The position numbers and the translations under genes were made by a program. Positions 3,963 through 5,407 of a stretch of DNA of 5,407 bases are shown here, piece after piece. Positions within the stretch are counted from its first letter, which is position 1. Every line of letters begins with the position of its first letter. This stretch comes from Candidatus Enterousia merdequi (GTDB taxonomy: Bacteria > Pseudomonadota > Alphaproteobacteria > Rs-D84): positions 1-5,407 of the forward strand of contig JAGHTM010000125.1 in assembly GCA_018065345.1 (NCBI GenBank), given 5' to 3'. The notes beneath the pieces were generated by a model. The model did no database searches. It had not been told where the DNA came from and saw only the letters and a list, made by a program, of their open reading frames with translations.

Positions 3963-5407
3963 ATGCGTAAAAATATATTTTTGTCGGTAATATTGTCTTT
4001 GTGTGTGGCTAATTTTGGGGCTTTCGCTGCAAATCAACGTGGAAATGCACGGGCAACAAATAATGCAAATGCAACCCAACAACAATCTTCTGGTGCGCCG
4101 GTTGCTGCACGTGCTGCTGCCAGAAATACGGTAAAAAATTCTGGTGTTTCAACTGCTAAACCTGCTGCAACTTCTGCTGCTGCACCTGTATCTGCTCGTG
4201 CTGCGAATCGTCAACAAGTTGTTTCAAATAATGCTGGCAAGAAAACTGCTGCTGCGCCAGCTGCTGCACCAAAAGCAAACGGTGCACGTGCGGCTGCTAC
4301 ACAAAAAGTTATAAATAATGGAACAAAAGTTGCAACAGCAACAACAAATACTGTTGTTTCTCAAGAATGTCAAGATGCGTTCTTTGGATGTATGGATTCT
4401 TTTTGTATGTTGGATAATGCGTCTGGTGGACGTTGCACATGTAGTGATAGAAATGAAGATTTGAAAAAGGTTATGGACGATATCGCTTTGTTAGATGAAC
4501 AAAGTTACGCTATGGCCACAGAAGGTGTAGAACGTATTAAAATGGGTGAAAATGCAGACGATATTATCGCACGTGCAAAAAGTGCTGGGGATAAAGCGGC
4601 TGGCAAGGCGGAAAAAACCGATGATAAAACAAAAGTACGTTCTTTGGATTTGAATGCGTGGAATTCTGGTATATTTAGTGAAGATGATGATATATTTGAT
4701 GGTTTGGATATGAGTGTTGATTCTTCTGCTGTATCAAGTGCTTTGAGTAAATCTGGTGATGCTTTGTATGTAAGTTCTGCTAAAATGTGTCTTGGACAAA
4801 TGCCTACACAATGTAGTGGTTCGGTTCAAATGTTGCAAAATATTTATGCACAAAAAATTAAATCAGATTGTATGGCTTTTGAAAACAGTTTGAAACAACA
4901 AAAAATTGCAAGTACACAAAAATTACAAACTGCAGAAAAAGCACTTCGTGATGCAGCATTAGAACAATTCCAATCAGAAAATAAAATGGATTTGGGTGAA
5001 TGTACAATTGCTTTCAAAGAATGTATGAAAACAACTGCTGGATGTGGTGAAGATTGGACAGGATGTGTTGGTATAACTGCCGCAGAAAATGCGAAAAATA
5101 ATAACAGTAAACAAACTTCGATAAAAGGTAAATATGCAAATATCACTTTGGGTGCTGCGTCTTTGCAAACATTGACAAATAAAAAAGCATTGTGTGAATC
5201 TGTGACAAAACAATGTGTTAATGAAAGCGATCGTGTTTGGGAAACTTTCTTGGCAGAAGTTGCACCAGAAATTAAAACAGCAGAATTATTGGCAGAAGAT
5301 AAATTAAGAACCAATTGTTTAACAGATGTTGCAGACTGTTTTAAAGATGCGTGTGGTGCAAAATTTGATCCAGAACAAGATGGTAATGATTTTGATTTGT
5401 GTTTATC
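3963..5407 (+). CDS. Exported Cys-containing protein, function unknown (3' end cut)
   Basis: The frame is open from ATG at 3963 to the right edge (481 codons plus two bases), so the C-terminus is missing. The start has AGGAG 6 nt upstream and a typical signal peptide: MRKN, a hydrophobic core, and AFA before Ala23, a signal peptidase I site. Residues 23-134 form a low-complexity Ala/Asn/Thr/Gln linker with no Asp, Glu or Cys and 14 Lys/Arg. From Cys136 an acidic, Cys-bearing region begins, with recurrent C-x6-C pairs: 136/143, 347/354, 411/418 and 452/459, three of them with a further Cys 5-7 residues on (148, 361, 464). CQDAFFGCM and CTIAFKECM are clearly alike. Residues 241-250 are very acidic, and 303-340 look helical and possibly coiled-coil. 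I recognise no family. A periplasmic or surface protein with disulfide-linked helical pairs is inference. Like the gene at the left edge it is exported and Cys-rich, but the Cys spacing differs. Confidence 0.9.
   Translation, partial: MRKNIFLSVILSLCVANFGAFAANQRGNARATNNANATQQQSSGAPVAARAAARNTVKNSGVSTAKPAATSAAAPVSARAANRQQVVSNNAGKKTAAAPAAAPKANGARAAATQKVINNGTKVATATTNTVVSQECQDAFFGCMDSFCMLDNASGGRCTCSDRNEDLKKVMDDIALLDEQSYAMATEGVERIKMGENADDIIARAKSAGDKAAGKAEKTDDKTKVRSLDLNAWNSGIFSEDDDIFDGLDMSVDSSAVSSALSKSGDALYVSSAKMCLGQMPTQCSGSVQMLQNIYAQKIKSDCMAFENSLKQQKIASTQKLQTAEKALRDAALEQFQSENKMDLGECTIAFKECMKTTAGCGEDWTGCVGITAAENAKNNNSKQTSIKGKYANITLGAASLQTLTNKKALCESVTKQCVNESDRVWETFLAEVAPEIKTAELLAEDKLRTNCLTDVADCFKDACGAKFDPEQDGNDFDLCL

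Noticed and set aside
4844..5314. 156-codon open frame on the minus strand
   Set aside because: It lies antisense to the right-edge exported protein, has no ribosome binding site I can support, and its Phe/Ser/Ala/Val-rich product is what the complement of Lys/Ala/Glu-rich coding sequence gives.

Overview
The window comes from an AT-rich bacterial chromosome, most likely an alphaproteobacterium. The best evidence is the RNA polymerase alpha subunit, whose N-terminus (IEKNW..LIKPKKL) and core (GFGLTLGTALRRVLLSS, HEFTSLAGVREDITDI) match the alphaproteobacterial pattern. The third-position AT bias and the two Cys-rich exported proteins resemble what I recall of uncultured, host-associated (gut-type) alphaproteobacteria. 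That narrower placement is an inference, not something the sequence proves.

Layout, all on the + strand: (1) 20-1924, a 634-aa exported Cys-rich protein with a three-unit repeat of exactly 100 residues; (2) 1938-2033, a sigma70-type promoter and short leader with a GNRA-capped hairpin; (3) 2034-3062, rpoA; (4) 3063-3285, an unusually long rpoA-rplQ spacer holding a ~113-nt imperfect palindrome, a TATAAT box and a 33-codon ORF whose C-terminal half looks like the start of transcription factor GreA; (5) 3286-3849, rplQ with a 66-residue Lys/Ala tail; (6) 3871-3898, a strong intrinsic terminator; (7) 3909-3956, a new promoter and ribosome binding site; (8) 3963 to the right edge, a second exported Cys-containing protein, cut by the window end.

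rpoA and rplQ are the familiar end of the alpha operon (polymerase subunit plus large-subunit protein L17). Here they are not directly preceded by rpsK/rpsM: the gene upstream is an unrelated secreted protein, and rpoA seems to have its own promoter. The rplQ terminator closes the unit and the downstream gene restarts from its own promoter. The two exported proteins have no function I can name; both look built for disulfide formation in the periplasm or outside the cell.

Most worth a second look are the rpoA-rplQ spacer (palindrome plus GreA-like fragment that contains the rplQ Shine-Dalgarno) and the 100-residue Cys repeat. I see no CRISPR array, tRNA, rRNA, transposase or recognised defence system.
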